NCBI GenBank assembly: GCA_023451375.1
Contig: JAEXZS010000015.1
Location: 1 to 64,000 of the forward strand
DNA length: 64,000 nucleotides
Source of the DNA: Pseudomonadota bacterium
Lineage (GTDB): Bacteria; Pseudomonadota; Alphaproteobacteria; Caulobacterales; Caulobacteraceae
Direction of reading: 5' to 3'
The notes under the pieces are model-generated. The model had not been told where the DNA came from. It was given only the letters and a program-made list of their open reading frames with translations, and did no database searches. Position 1 is the stretch's first letter. Each line of letters opens with the position of its first letter. Of the stretch, positions 1-7,725 are shown piece after piece. Made by a program: the position numbers and the translations under genes.

Positions 1-118
1 CCGCGGACTTCATCAGGGCCAGCAGCGCACACAGCTGCATCAACAGGCCGAACACATGACTGCACTCGACCGAGCGCCAACGTCGTTTCCACTCTTGCGT
101 CTTGGAGGTCGTCCACAC
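1..118 (-). pseudogene. Open fragment of an unidentified gene, cut by the IS element
   Basis: Reading the minus strand from the IS boundary to the window edge, one frame stays open. It begins with a basic, Trp-rich stretch (WTTSKTQEWKRRW) and then has a hydrophobic segment (VFGLLMQLCALLALM) that could be a membrane helix. I do not recognise the family. It may be a gene interrupted by the neighbouring IS3 element, or simply a chance open frame; 118 bases are too few to decide. Confidence 0.2.
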
Positions 119-132
119 ATGACCCCCGTTTC

Positions 133-1068
133 TCATCCAGCCATAACGAGAGTCCTAGGTTGATCTGAACTGGGGTTGTCGGGGTTGGCAAGAGGCCGGT
201 CAGCGCAGCCCCCAACCAGCGCAGCGGACCGGCCGATCTGTCCGCTGAGCGCTTCTGCATAAGCCTGTGGCGTCAGCCACCCGAGCTTCGAGTGCGGACG
301 CCGTTCGTTGTAATCGCGTCGCCACGCCTCCAGCACCGCGCGGGCGTGCGGCAGGGATCGGAACAGCGTCTCGTTCAGCAGCTCGTCACGCAGGCGCCCG
401 TTGAAGCTTTCGTTGAAGCCGTTCTGCTGGGGCTTGCCCGGCGCGATGTAGTGCCAGCCGACGCCAGTGCCGTCGGCCCAGGCCAGGACCGCGTTCGAGG
501 TGTATTCCGTGCCGTTGTCGCTGACGATGGTGTCGGGCCGGCCCCGCTGCCGGATGACGGCGTCCAACTCCCGCGCGACCCGCGCACCCGACAGCGAGGT
601 GTCGGCCACCAGCGCCAGGCATTCGCGGGTGCAGTTATCGATCACCGTCAGGATGCGGAAGCGCCGTCCGTCCGTCATCTGGTCTGCGACGAAGTCCAGC
701 GACCAGCGCTGGTTGGCCGCCAGCGGCACGTCCAGTGGTCGCCGCGTGCCCATTGCTCGCTTCCGACCGCCCCGCCGGCGCACCGTCAGTCGCTCCTCGC
801 GATAGATCCGCTGGACCCGCTTCTTGTTGACCGCATGACCCTCGCGCCGCAGCAGGACGTGCAGGCGGCGATAGCCGAACCGGCGACGCTCCTGAGCCAG
901 GGCCTTCAGCCGGTCGCGCAGGGCGCCGTCGTCCGGGCGCGTCGTCTGGTAGCGCACGCTCGTCCGATCCACGCCCAGCACACGGCACGCCCGCCTTTCG
1001 CTCATCTCGTAGGCGGCCTGCAGATGACCAGCCGCCTCGCGGTAGCCGGCGGGCGTCACCACTTTTTT
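133..1068 (-). CDS. IS3 family transposase OrfB (catalytic DDE part)
   Basis: This is the catalytic half of the transposase, made as an OrfAB fusion after a -1 frameshift at the A6G run. The frame continues upstream to 1242 but there it overlaps orfA and looks like shadow. Visible domains are an HTH_21-like segment (ERRRFGYRRLHVLLRREG) followed by an rve integrase core. The DDE residues are seen in SLDFVADQM, VSDNGTEY and NESFNGRLRDE, and the family tail YNERRPHSKLGWLTP is present. No internal stop or missing catalytic residue was found, so the element may be active. Confidence 0.85.
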   Translation of the reverse strand, partial: KKVVTPAGYREAAGHLQAAYEMSERRACRVLGVDRTSVRYQTTRPDDGALRDRLKALAQERRRFGYRRLHVLLRREGHAVNKKRVQRIYREERLTVRRRGGRKRAMGTRRPLDVPLAANQRWSLDFVADQMTDGRRFRILTVIDNCTRECLALVADTSLSGARVARELDAVIRQRGRPDTIVSDNGTEYTSNAVLAWADGTGVGWHYIAPGKPQQNGFNESFNGRLRDELLNETLFRSLPHARAVLEAWRRDYNERRPHSKLGWLTPQAYAEALSGQIGRSAALVGGCADRPLANPDNPSSDQPRTLVMAG

Positions 1069-1322
1069 CCCAGCAGGTCCTTCAGGGCCACGTTGTCCAG
1101 CATCGCGTCCGCCAGCATCCGCTTGAGCCGAGCATTCTCGTCCTCGAGCGCCTTCAGCCGCCGAGCCTCCGACACGTCGAGCCCGCCGAACTTGGCCTTC
1201 CATTTGTAGAAGGTCGCCGAGCTCACCCCGTGGCGTCGGCAAACCTCCGCCGTCGCCACACCGGTCTCCTGCTCCCGCAGGATCCCAATGATCTGCTCTT
1301 CCGTGAACCTTGATCGCTTCAT
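1056..1322 (-). CDS. IS3 family transposase OrfA (HTH_Tnp_1)
   Basis: An 88-residue DNA-binding subunit starting MKRSRFTEEQIIGILREQE. An HTH lies around residues 8-45 (AEVCRRHGVSSATFYKWKAK). A leucine-zipper-like heptad region follows (LKALEDENARLKRML), and the protein ends LLGKKW just after the slippery run. It binds the IS ends and, when fused by frameshifting to OrfB, forms the transposase. It resembles the OrfA of the remnant at 27.7 kb but is clearly a different IS type: many substitutions are visible along the alignable length. Confidence 0.85.
   Translation of the reverse strand: MKRSRFTEEQIIGILREQETGVATAEVCRRHGVSSATFYKWKAKFGGLDVSEARRLKALEDENARLKRMLADAMLDNVALKDLLGKKW
1062..1068 (-). 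other. Programmed -1 frameshift slippery site
   Basis: On the minus strand the end of orfA reads GGGAAAAAAGTGG. The A6G run is the classic IS3-family slippery heptamer. The zero frame gives GKKW then stop; the -1 frame continues as KKVVTPAGY into orfB. Confidence 0.6.
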
Positions 1323-1445
1323 TCTGTCCGTCCTTCGTTAGGGCGGACTCTAGCTATTCCTGGAGGAGTTTCAGGGGGTCACGTCACGAGCCAAGCCCAA
1401 GCGGACCTTAGCGACTCAAACCCTGACCCTATCGTAAGTTATTAG

Positions 1446-1760
1446 GGAAGATTCTGCGCCCAGGCTTTGGCCGACGGGGAGCTGTTTCAGCGCGTGCGCA
1501 TCTCCGGCATCGCCTACGCGGCTGTGCTCCAGAGTCGGAGGGAAATAAACGAAGGCATGCCCCTAGCTGGCGCGCTGGACATGCAATCGCCCGCGCCCGG
1601 TCGTGCAAACCGGATTGGGATGTCATCGGCTGCTTCCGATAACCGAGTGGCGCTCGGGCTGAGCTACACGCGTCGCCAGGACGAGCTAGATCTTGGTGCT
1701 GCGGTGAGTTTTACAGACGAGCGTGTGATAGGGAAGATCAGCGCCGGTTGGTCTTGGTAA
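1446..1760 (+). pseudogene. Remnant of a trimeric autotransporter (YadA-like) C-terminal anchor
   Basis: The open frame runs from just after an in-frame TAG (1443-1445) to the stop at 1758-1760. Its last 50 residues (NRIGMSSAASDNRVALGLSY, then a short strand pattern ending ISAGWSW) have the alternating beta-strand pattern and terminal aromatic residue of YadA-type outer-membrane anchor domains. There is no good start codon (only a TTG at 1467), no signal peptide and no passenger domain. It reads as the 3' end of an adhesin gene whose upstream part was lost, plausibly at the IS boundary 65 bases upstream. The family call rests on pattern alone. Confidence 0.45.
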
Positions 1761-1915
1761 CCCTTCAGCGGCCCTGGTGAGATTCAAGCGGAGGCGGCTG
1801 GCCTTTTGATACGCCCCTAGCGAGAGGCACACGTGGACCAGCCGCGTTGCCTCGCTGAGCGCGTAACCGCGAGACGATGTTGATGTTCGAGACACGATAG
1901 ACCAAACCCTGGAGC

Positions 1916-2512
1916 GTGCCGTCTCCTGAAACGAAAATTCCGGTCCTGATCCGCCCCCGTCGCTTCCACGACGCCCGGGGCTGGTTCATGGAGACCTATT
2001 CAAAGGCCTCGGCCGAAGCAGCCGGGGTGGCTGTCGATTTCGTGCAGGACAACCATTCGTTCTCCTTCGCCGAGGGGACGGTTCGGGCGCTGCATTTCCA
2101 GCGCCCTCCACGCGCTCAGGCCAAGCTGGTGCGGTGTCTTAGGGGCTCGATCATGGATTATGCGGTCGATCTCAGGCGCGGCTCGCCGACCTATGGCGAC
2201 CATGTCTCCGCGAAGCTGACCGCCTCGGGCGGCGAGCAGATGTTCGTGCCGATCGGCTATGCCCACGGCTTCGTCACCTTGGAGCCTGGGGTCGAGGTGG
2301 CCTACAAGGTCTCGGACACCTATGCTCCGGATTGCGAAGGTGGAATCGCCTGGAACGATCCGACGATCAACATCGACTGGCCGCTTCCGCCCTCCGGCGC
2401 AATCCTGTCGGAGAAAGACGGGGCCTTGCCGCCTCTCGGCGACATCGACAGCCCTTTCGACTATGACGGCGACCCGCTGCGGCCGCTGTCGGACGCCATG
2501 GGCGCCGGCTGA
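1916..2512 (+). CDS. rfbC: dTDP-4-dehydrorhamnose 3,5-epimerase
   Basis: RmlC converts dTDP-4-keto-6-deoxy-glucose to dTDP-4-keto-rhamnose, the third step of dTDP-L-rhamnose synthesis, in the cytoplasm. The 198-residue length is normal for the family. Hallmarks are FHDARGWFMETY near residue 20, QDNHSFS, the catalytic-histidine segment GTVRALHFQ around residues 57-65, and VPIGYAHGFVTLEP. The only reasonable start is GTG at 1916, since an in-frame TAG lies at 1898. The ribosome site is poor: GGAG ends only one base before the GTG. It is first of a four-gene rhamnose operon; the next gene overlaps its stop by one base. Confidence 0.93.
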   Translation: MPSPETKIPVLIRPRRFHDARGWFMETYSKASAEAAGVAVDFVQDNHSFSFAEGTVRALHFQRPPRAQAKLVRCLRGSIMDYAVDLRRGSPTYGDHVSAKLTASGGEQMFVPIGYAHGFVTLEPGVEVAYKVSDTYAPDCEGGIAWNDPTINIDWPLPPSGAILSEKDGALPPLGDIDSPFDYDGDPLRPLSDAMGAG

Positions 2513-3570
2513 TGCGCATCCTCGTCACCGGCGGCGCCGGTTTCATCGGCTCCGCCCTGGTCCGCAACCTGATCAACGGCTCGGATCACGAGGTCCTGGT
2601 CTTCGACAAGCTGACCTATGCGGGAAGCCTGAGCTCGCTCGCTGCCGTCGCCGGTAGCGAGCGTTACCGGTTCGTCCAGGCCGACATCTGCGATGCGCGC
2701 GCTGTGTCCGACGCGCTCACCGCCTTTCGGCCCCAGGTCGTTGCCCACCTCGCCGCCGAAAGCCACGTGGATCGGTCCATCGATGGGCCCGCCGCCTTCA
2801 TCCAGACCAATGTGGTGGGGACCTTCACCCTGCTGGACCAGGCGCTGCAGTACTGGCGCGGCCTGCCGGATGAGGAGCAGGCCCGCTTCCGCTTCCATCA
2901 CGTCTCCACCGACGAGGTGTTCGGCTCGCTGGGTGATGAAGGCGCCTTCAGCGAGACCACGCCCTATGACCCCCGCTCACCCTATTCGGCGTCGAAGGCG
3001 GGGTCCGATCATCTGGTGCGCGCCTGGGGGCACACCTATAGCCTGCCTATCCTCGTCACCAACTGCGCGAATAACTACGGCCCCTACCACTTCCCAGAGA
3101 AGCTGATCCCGCTGACCATCCTTCGGGCGCTCGCCGGGCAGACCCTGCCCGTCTATGGGGACGGGTTGAATGTGCGGGACTGGTTGTTTGTCGACGACCA
3201 CGCGCGCGCTCTGCAGATCGTGTTCGAAAGAGGAAGGCCGGGCGAGACCTACGCCATCGGCGGGGGCGCCGAGCGCAGAAACATCGAAGTGGTGACGGCG
3301 ATCTGCGCCACCCTGGACCGGGTACGCCCCCGGTCTGACGGACGTTCCTACGCCGAACAGATCGTCCATGTCGCTGATCGCCCCGGTCATGACCGACGCT
3401 ATGCAATGGACGCCTCGAAGATCGAGGCTGAACTGGGCTGGCGCCCCGCCGTGACCTTCGAGGCAGGCATCGAGATGACAGTGTCCTGGTATCTCGAGAA
3501 TGGCGACTGGTGGCGGTCCATCCTCGATCGCGATGACGCTACCGAGCGGCGAGGCGTCGCTCATGGCTGA
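2512..3570 (+). CDS. rfbB: dTDP-glucose 4,6-dehydratase
   Basis: RmlB is an extended short-chain dehydrogenase (352 residues) that oxidises and dehydrates dTDP-glucose to dTDP-4-keto-6-deoxyglucose. The NAD site GGAGFIGSALVRNL is at residues 7-20, and the catalytic Tyr/Lys motif is in SPYSASKAGSDHL (about 157-169). STDEVFGSL and NNYGPYHFPEKLIP are family hallmarks. The ATG at 2512 shares a base with the rfbC stop (TGATG), so translation is probably coupled. Confidence 0.95.
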   Translation: MRILVTGGAGFIGSALVRNLINGSDHEVLVFDKLTYAGSLSSLAAVAGSERYRFVQADICDARAVSDALTAFRPQVVAHLAAESHVDRSIDGPAAFIQTNVVGTFTLLDQALQYWRGLPDEEQARFRFHHVSTDEVFGSLGDEGAFSETTPYDPRSPYSASKAGSDHLVRAWGHTYSLPILVTNCANNYGPYHFPEKLIPLTILRALAGQTLPVYGDGLNVRDWLFVDDHARALQIVFERGRPGETYAIGGGAERRNIEVVTAICATLDRVRPRSDGRSYAEQIVHVADRPGHDRRYAMDASKIEAELGWRPAVTFEAGIEMTVSWYLENGDWWRSILDRDDATERRGVAHG

Positions 3571-4465
3571 GCCCTTGGGCATCCTGATCACCGGCGGCGG
3601 GGGGCAGCTAGGTCTGGAGCTGCAGGCCCTTCCGTGGCCCCAGCCTGTCAGGCTGCATGCGCCTTCACGAGCGGAGCTCGAGCTGGGTTCCGTCGCCTCG
3701 GTTCGTTCCTACTTTGAGCGGAAGTCGTTCGCCGCCGTGATCAACGCCGGCGCCTATACCGGGGTGGACGCGGCTGAGGACGAGGCAGCCTCCGCGTTTG
3801 CTGCAAACGCCCTGGGTCCGGCTGTGCTCGCCGAGGTGACCCGGCAGACGGGTGCGCCGCTGGTGCAGGTCTCGACGGACTACGTCTTCGACGGCTCAAA
3901 GCCAGACTTCTACGTGGAGGACGATCCTGTCGCGCCCCTCGGCGTCTATGGCGCGTCCAAGGTCGCCGGAGAACTGGCGGTCAGGAGCGGCAATCCGCGC
4001 TCGGTGGTGCTTCGGACCGCCTGGATCGTAAGCCGCCGTCGGTCCAACTTTCTGACAACCATGCTTCGGCTCGCCGTCGAGCGGCCTGTAGTCCGCGTGG
4101 TCAACGATCAGCGCGGGTGTCCCACGTCGGCGCGCGATGTGGCCGAGGCGCTGCAGACCATCACTCTGGCGATGATCGCCGACCGCGATGCTCCAACCGG
4201 CGTCTATCATTTCGTCAACGCCGGCGAGGCGACCTGGGCCGATCTCGCCAGAGAAATCTTCAGCCAGAGCGCGCAAAGCGGCGGTCCCGCCGCTGAGGTG
4301 CAGGACATCTCCTCTTCGGAGTACCCGAGCAGGGCGCGTCGACCGATGAACTCGCGCCTCGCAACAGGCAAGCTGACGCGCGACTATGGCGTGATCCCTC
4401 GAGATTGGCGGGCGGCGGTGGCCGAGATCGTGTCCGAACTGCAGGCGGAAGGAATAGGGGAATGA
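3563..4465 (+). CDS. rfbD: dTDP-4-dehydrorhamnose reductase
   Basis: RmlD catalyses the last step to dTDP-L-rhamnose. I chose the ATG at 3563 (MAEPLGILITGGGGQLGLEL), which overlaps the rfbB stop by 8 bases and has GAGGCG a few bases upstream; a start farther upstream would read through rfbB. That gives 300 residues, normal for the family. The N-terminal nucleotide motif TGGGGQLG, the segment VSTDYVFDG, and YGASKVAGE with the catalytic Tyr and Lys are all present. The 3' end overlaps rfbA in an ATGA. Confidence 0.94.
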   Translation: MAEPLGILITGGGGQLGLELQALPWPQPVRLHAPSRAELELGSVASVRSYFERKSFAAVINAGAYTGVDAAEDEAASAFAANALGPAVLAEVTRQTGAPLVQVSTDYVFDGSKPDFYVEDDPVAPLGVYGASKVAGELAVRSGNPRSVVLRTAWIVSRRRSNFLTTMLRLAVERPVVRVVNDQRGCPTSARDVAEALQTITLAMIADRDAPTGVYHFVNAGEATWADLAREIFSQSAQSGGPAAEVQDISSSEYPSRARRPMNSRLATGKLTRDYGVIPRDWRAAVAEIVSELQAEGIGE

Positions 4466-5334
4466 AGGGCCTCATCCTGGCGGGGGGATCCGGCACGCGC
4501 CTTCACCCCATGACCCTGGTTACGTCCAAGCAGCTGATGCCGGTCTACGACAAGCCGATGATCTATTACCCGCTGTCGACCCTGATGCTGGCCGGCATCC
4601 GCGAGGTCCTGATCATCTCCACCCCGCGCGATCTGCCGAGCTTTCAGGCGCTGCTCGGGGACGGCGCGCAGTGGGGCATGGAGATACAGTACGCGGTGCA
4701 AGCCGAGCCTCGCGGCTTGGCGGAAGCCTACATCATCGGGGCTGATTTCGTCGCGGGCGAGGCCTCGGCGCTGATCCTCGGCGACAATATCTTCTACGGC
4801 CACGGCATCACCGATCTGTTCACCCAGGCGATGCGACGGACGGACGGCGCCACCGTCTTCGCCTACCATGTGAACGATCCGGAGCGTTACGGCGTCGTCG
4901 CCTTCGACGGTCGGATGCGGGCAACCTCTATCGAAGAGAAGCCAACGGCGCCGGCTTCGAGCTGGGCGGTGACAGGCCTCTACTTCTACGATGCCGATGT
5001 CGTGGAGATCGCCCGCCAGCTGAAACCCTCCGCGCGAGGAGAGCTGGAGATCACGGATGTGAACCGCGCCTATCTCGAAGCCGGCAAGCTATCAGTCGAA
5101 GTCATGGGCCGAGGGTACGCCTGGCTCGACACAGGCACGCCTGAAAGCCTGATGGAAGCGGCCGAGTTCGTGCGTATCCTCGAGCAACGTCAGGGGTTCA
5201 AGATCGCTTGCATAGAAGAGATCGCCTTCAAAAAGGGCTTCATTGATGAGGCTGAACTCGACAGGCTCGCCGCGCAGCTCGGAAACTCATCCTACGGCCA
5301 GTACGTCGCCTCGCTCGTGCGCTCGACGGAATAA
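4462..5334 (+). CDS. rfbA: Glucose-1-phosphate thymidylyltransferase
   Basis: RmlA makes dTDP-glucose from glucose-1-phosphate and dTTP, the entry step of the rhamnose pathway. The start is the ATG of the ATGA overlap at 4462, with GGAATAGGGG upstream, giving 290 residues. The nucleotidyltransferase signature MKGLILAGGSGTRLHP is at the very N terminus, followed by SKQLMPVYDKPMIYYP and LGDNIFYGHG; EEKPTAP and YAWLDTGTPESL lie further on. It completes an rfbCBDA set. 174 bases without a gene follow. Confidence 0.95.
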   Translation: MKGLILAGGSGTRLHPMTLVTSKQLMPVYDKPMIYYPLSTLMLAGIREVLIISTPRDLPSFQALLGDGAQWGMEIQYAVQAEPRGLAEAYIIGADFVAGEASALILGDNIFYGHGITDLFTQAMRRTDGATVFAYHVNDPERYGVVAFDGRMRATSIEEKPTAPASSWAVTGLYFYDADVVEIARQLKPSARGELEITDVNRAYLEAGKLSVEVMGRGYAWLDTGTPESLMEAAEFVRILEQRQGFKIACIEEIAFKKGFIDEAELDRLAAQLGNSSYGQYVASLVRSTE

Positions 5335-5508
5335 CGCTCAGCACCCGCTGACCAGCACTGCCGCAGCTTGCGAAAAAGGACGAAATATCTAGGCTGGCCC
5401 AACAGCCAAGTGGGAGCAGGACAAAAGCGTCCATTCCTAGTGCGCATCATTAAGAAAACCGTCGATCGCCTCCTGGGGGCATGGCGGTGCAAGTGACGAG
5501 AACATCCT

Positions 5509-6522
5509 ATGAATGCCGAATCCGAGACTGGGTTGATCAAAAGCGATGACTTAAAGCGTTCGCTCTTTGAAAAAATGGGCAGCTTGGAGCGCGACACTGC
5601 TACGATTGAGGATGTCGGGTACTGCTTCAGGCTGATTCTCGGCCGGCCTCCGCATCCGGAGGAATGGGATGGGCATACATCTCTCGCCGGGACCAGCTTA
5701 AGTTCAGTCGTTCGCAGCTATCTCGCATCGGCTGAGTTCGCGAATCGAAACCTCATGACCTCAGAAGATGTCGGCAAGCTGGTCGAGACGACGTATCCAG
5801 AATTTACAATATTTAGCCTCGACGATGACGTTTCGGTTGGAGCAAGCGTGGCGTCGGGCAGCTATGAGACCCATGTCCAGGACGTGTTCCGTCGCTACAT
5901 AAGGCCGGGAGCTACCATTATCGATGTCGGCGCAAACATCGGCTTTTTCACCATGTTGTCGGCTTCGCTCGTCGGGAGTGAGGGAAGGGTAATCGCAATA
6001 GAACCCAATCGGCGCAATGTGCGTCTCCTTGAAGCAAGCCGCCGGGCAAATAGGTTCGAACAAGTCGAAGTGCACAATGTCGCCGCGCACAGCGAACCAG
6101 CAACTTTGGTTCTTAACGCCTCGTATTCGAATGGTACCGTCAGCGCATTGAGCGATGATATCCATGCGCTGATGCTCAGCGAGGTTGTGCCTGCGCAAAA
6201 GATCGACACAATCGTTGACGGCCGGGTAGTTGATTTTATCAAAATTGATGTTGAAGGCGCGGAGCTCAAGGCTCTCAAAGGCGGCGAGCGAACCATAGTA
6301 TCGCACCGCCCCATCATCGTAAGCGAATTTTCGCACACGGGGATCCACGAAGGCGGCGAAGCCTACCTTTTATGGTTGATGAACCTCGGCTATGACCTTG
6401 CGGTGATCGACGGCACGGACCGACCCCCCGAATTCACAAGCGACAAGCAAATCGTTATCGATGCCTTCGAGAGGTCGGGGGTGCACCACATCGACATCAT
6501 TGCGGCCCCTCACAAGGGTTGA
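5509..6522 (+). CDS. FkbM family methyltransferase with N-terminal DUF4214-like domain
   Basis: A 337-residue protein. The C-terminal two thirds is a SAM-dependent FkbM methyltransferase: IIDVGANIGFFTMLSA (SAM motif I), VIAIEPNRRN, and FIKIDVEGAELKALKGG. Residues about 35-85 (YCFRLILGRPPHPEEW to LASAEFANR) resemble the DUF4214-like repeat found fused to glycosyltransferases in glycan loci. FkbM enzymes O-methylate sugars, so a role in methylating a residue of the polysaccharide is likely. It is less GC-rich by eye than its neighbours (AATTTACAATATTTAGC at 5799-5815), hinting at separate acquisition. It ends 17 bases from the convergent glycosyltransferase. Confidence 0.82.
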   Translation: MNAESETGLIKSDDLKRSLFEKMGSLERDTATIEDVGYCFRLILGRPPHPEEWDGHTSLAGTSLSSVVRSYLASAEFANRNLMTSEDVGKLVETTYPEFTIFSLDDDVSVGASVASGSYETHVQDVFRRYIRPGATIIDVGANIGFFTMLSASLVGSEGRVIAIEPNRRNVRLLEASRRANRFEQVEVHNVAAHSEPATLVLNASYSNGTVSALSDDIHALMLSEVVPAQKIDTIVDGRVVDFIKIDVEGAELKALKGGERTIVSHRPIIVSEFSHTGIHEGGEAYLLWLMNLGYDLAVIDGTDRPPEFTSDKQIVIDAFERSGVHHIDIIAAPHKG

Positions 6523-6538
6523 GTGCGAGCCGAGATCC

Positions 6539-7639
6539 TCAAAAGGCCGCTCTGTTCCTGATGCGCGCGATTCGGCGCAGGCGTCGCCAGAATCGGCCGC
6601 GTTCTGGTTCCGGGTAAGGCTGGAGATTCTCGACGAACTGCTCCGTCGACGCGCGCCAGCTGAACTTCTCTGCGTAGGCGCGCACCGTCTCGCGATCGAG
6701 CTCGAGGCATTTCAAACAGGCGGTCCGGAGATCCTTGTCGATCGCGCCGGCGTTGGAGCCGGGAATGATGTCGATCGGACCATGCGCTGGATAAGCGGCG
6801 ACCGGCGTTCCGGCGGCCATGGCCTCGAGGATCACCAGGCCGAAGGTATCGGTCCAGCTGGGGAAGACAAAGACGTCCGCGTCGCTAAAGCAGCGCGCCA
6901 GTTCGTCGCCGAACCGGGTGCCCAGGAACTTGGCCTCGGGATACTTCTCCTGCAGCTCGGCGCGCGCCGGGCCGTCGCCGACGACGATCTTGGTGCCGGG
7001 TAGGTCCAGCTCGAGGAACGCCTCAATGTTCTTCTCGACAGCGACGCGACCGACATTAAGGAAGAAGGGCCGCGGCCAGTCCTTTCCTGGGTCATCCGGG
7101 CCACCCAGCTCCTCATAGATCCGCGGCAGGTCCGGGTGAAACACCTCCGTATCGACGCCGCGCGACCAGGGAGAGACGTTTTTGAAGCCGTGCTCGACCA
7201 GCTCGTCGCGCAGGGTCGGGGTGGCGACCATCAGCCGCCCGGACGGCTTGTGGAACCATTTCATGTAGGCGTAGCCGACCTGGACGGGGATCGGAAACCG
7301 CGCCGAGACGTACTCCGGGAACTTGGTGTGGTAGCTGGTGGTGAATGGCAGCTTCCATTCCACGCAGATGCGGCGCGTGGCGATGCCGATCGGGCCTTCG
7401 GTGGCGATGTGCACGGCCTCCGGTTCGAAGGCGCGCAGCATCTCCCTGATCTCTTCCTCCGCCCCCAGCGCCAGCCGGATCTCCGGATAGGTGGGGCAGG
7501 GAATGGTCTTGAACAGGCTGGGTTCGATAACCTCGACCTCGTGCCCCATGGCGCGGCATTCGGCGACCGTACGGGTCAGGGTGCGGACGACGCCGTTGAC
7601 CTGAGGCTCCCAGGCGTCGGTGGCCAGAACGATGCGCAT
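6539..7639 (-). CDS. GT4 family glycosyltransferase (alpha-mannosyltransferase-like)
   Basis: A 366-residue GT-B fold glycosyltransferase. The N-terminal acceptor half starts MRIVLATDAWEPQVNGVVRT. The C-terminal donor half has FFLNVGRVAVEKNIEAFLEL and the E-X7-E-type segment FPSWTDTFGLVILEAMAAGTPVAAYP. The overall pattern matches GDP-mannose-dependent alpha-mannosyltransferases and related lipid glycosyltransferases. Its position downstream of the GDP-mannose-forming fusion gene on the same strand fits a mannosyl donor. The basic tail (RRLRRIARIRNR) may aid membrane association. The exact donor and acceptor cannot be read from sequence. Confidence 0.82.
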   Translation of the reverse strand: MRIVLATDAWEPQVNGVVRTLTRTVAECRAMGHEVEVIEPSLFKTIPCPTYPEIRLALGAEEEIREMLRAFEPEAVHIATEGPIGIATRRICVEWKLPFTTSYHTKFPEYVSARFPIPVQVGYAYMKWFHKPSGRLMVATPTLRDELVEHGFKNVSPWSRGVDTEVFHPDLPRIYEELGGPDDPGKDWPRPFFLNVGRVAVEKNIEAFLELDLPGTKIVVGDGPARAELQEKYPEAKFLGTRFGDELARCFSDADVFVFPSWTDTFGLVILEAMAAGTPVAAYPAHGPIDIIPGSNAGAIDKDLRTACLKCLELDRETVRAYAEKFSWRASTEQFVENLQPYPEPERGRFWRRLRRIARIRNRAAF

Positions 7640-7725
7640 GTAGGCGGGCGGACCCTGAGCCGTGAACGAAGGGCGGAACTTCTAGACCGTTCGGGTGAGG
7701 ATGGCGAGACGTCGCCGTCGTCCTC

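Larger units (their letters stand above)
120..1381 (-). mobile_element. IS3-family insertion sequence, IS407-like, apparently intact
   Basis: The element is about 1.26 kb. Its imperfect terminal inverted repeats both begin TGACCCCC: 120-127 read forward, and 1374-1381 read in reverse complement. Similarity extends about 35 bases inward, including a shared AGAGTCC. It encodes a two-frame transposase (orfA and orfB) on the minus strand with an A6G slippery run, the standard IS3 arrangement. IS407-group elements usually make 4-bp target duplications. Here the flanks are CACA (116-119) and CGTC (1382-1385), so no duplication is visible. That suggests rearrangement or deletion next to the element after insertion. 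Confidence 0.88.

Noticed and set aside
292..1209. Long plus-strand open frame across the IS3 transposase
   Set aside because: It is antisense to a transposase with all DDE residues; its Arg/Pro/Ala-rich sequence has no family pattern.
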